Assembly (NCBI GenBank): GCA_019115345.1
Contig: DXDV01000095.1
Span: 1 to 7,117, forward strand
From: Candidatus Intestinimonas stercorigallinarum
GTDB lineage: Bacteria > Bacillota > Clostridia > Oscillospirales > Oscillospiraceae
Length of the DNA: 7,117 nt
Direction of reading: 5' to 3'
Both the position numbers and the translations under genes were made by a program. This document shows positions 6,868 through 7,117 of this stretch, piece by piece (the stretch's first letter is position 1; each line of letters begins with the position of its first letter). The notes under the pieces were generated by a model. The model saw only the letters and a program-made list of their open reading frames with translations, did not search any database and was not told the DNA's origin.

Positions 6868-6933
6868 CGGGCGGCCACAGGCCGCCCCTACCTGACCCCT
6901 GTGCCGTGCGTAGGGGCGGCCTGCGGCCGCCCG
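6868..6933. repeat. Inverted pair of self-complementary 24-bp repeats
   Basis: Arm 6868-6891 and arm 6910-6933 are reverse complements at 23 of 24 positions, with 18 bp between them. Each arm also folds on itself: GGGCGGCC-ACA-GGCCGCCC on the left and GGGCGGCC-TGC-GGCCGCCC on the right, each bounded by CCCTAC or GTAGGG. The layout resembles a small non-autonomous palindromic element. No coding potential is seen in it. Confidence 0.7.
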
Positions 6934-6977
6934 TGGCCGAATGAGGGACGCGCCGCTTGCGCCGCCGCGCCTCGTGA

Positions 6978-7117
6978 TGGCCGGTCAAGTCAGGACCCCC
7001 GGCTAAGCCGGGGGCTTGAGTAAGCCCTAGAAGGGCACAATACGGACAACGCCCCTAAAGGGGCCGCGAATGGGTCGGCCAACTGCATTGCTGACTCATG
7101 GCCGGCCCCTGAAGGGG
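6978..7117 (+). ncRNA. HEARO/omega-RNA scaffold of an IscB/IsrB-type element, 5' part, cut by window edge
   Basis: A densely structured RNA. Visible helices: (1) TCAAG 6985-6989 with CTTGA 7015-7019, enclosing CCCCCGGC-TAA-GCCGGGGG (6996-7014); (2) GCCCT-AGA-AGGGC (7024-7036); (3) GCCCC-TAAA-GGGGC (7051-7064); (4) a 9-bp helix 7072-7080 with 7100-7108 closing a 19-nt loop; (5) CCCC-TGAA-GGGG (7106-7117), which shares bases with helix 4. The loop holds AACTGCATTGCTGA (7081-7094). Its ACTCA (7094-7098) can pair with TGAGT (7017-7021) to form a pseudoknot. From memory, the OgeuIscB omega-RNA has the same order of parts: GTAAG, a short hairpin, CGGAC, a second hairpin, then AACTGCATAGCGGA. The upstream GTGA (6974-6977) fits the ATGA/GTGA insertion preference reported for HEARO. 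These RNAs normally lie 5' of an iscB/isrB nuclease gene on the same strand, which would start beyond the right edge. The exact 5' end and the IscB-versus-IsrB class are not resolved. Confidence 0.78.

Larger units (their letters stand above)
6599..6977. other. Gene-free region between metF and the omega-RNA
   Basis: I find no protein gene here. The short open frames have low-complexity, GC-driven sequences and no convincing ribosome binding sites. Apart from the metF promoter (6631-6659) and the hairpin repeats listed separately, I recognise nothing in 6764-6867 or 6934-6977. The structured RNA begins at about 6978, immediately after GTGA. Confidence 0.6.

Noticed and set aside
6985..7117. 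CRISPR array or tRNA reading of the hairpin-rich right end.
   Set aside because: There are no regularly spaced identical repeats and no cloverleaf or T-loop motif. The hairpins differ from one another and fit a single folded RNA.

Overview
The window is about 65% G+C. It looks like chromosomal DNA from a high-GC gut Clostridia, most likely Oscillospiraceae (Flavonifractor/Oscillibacter-like). That placement is an inference from three things: the stand-alone MetH activation protein, the SLH-domain cell-surface protein, and the GC-rich hairpin repeats between genes. All four convincing protein genes are on the minus strand, so the window reads from right to left.

Bases 5714-2659 (read from 6598) hold a compact B12-dependent methionine operon, metF - MetH activation protein - metH. 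MetF reduces methylene-tetrahydrofolate to methyl-tetrahydrofolate. MetH passes that methyl group through cobalamin to homocysteine. The small middle protein is the reactivation domain, which in E. coli is the C-terminus of MetH and here is a separate polypeptide. A promoter with an extended -10 lies just upstream of metF and leaves a leader of only about 26 nt. A bulged hairpin with a T-run overlaps the metH stop codon and probably ends the operon.

Bases 2526-181 hold a separately transcribed gene for a secreted 781-residue SLH protein. It has its own promoter (17-bp spacing), a signal peptide, about three SLH repeats and about seven degenerate beta-rich repeats. Its end faces two tandem plus-strand terminators (86-119 and 131-164). 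A minus-strand terminator at 6-32 lies further along.

Bases 6599-6977 carry no gene. They hold the metF promoter and several GC-rich hairpin repeats. From about 6978 to the right edge the plus strand carries the 5' part of a structured RNA: five hairpins, a pseudoknot, and a long loop with AACTGCATTGCTGA. I identify it as a HEARO/omega-RNA, the guide-RNA scaffold of an IscB/IsrB-type RNA-guided system. Its nuclease gene would lie outside the window to the right. This is the most interesting item here.
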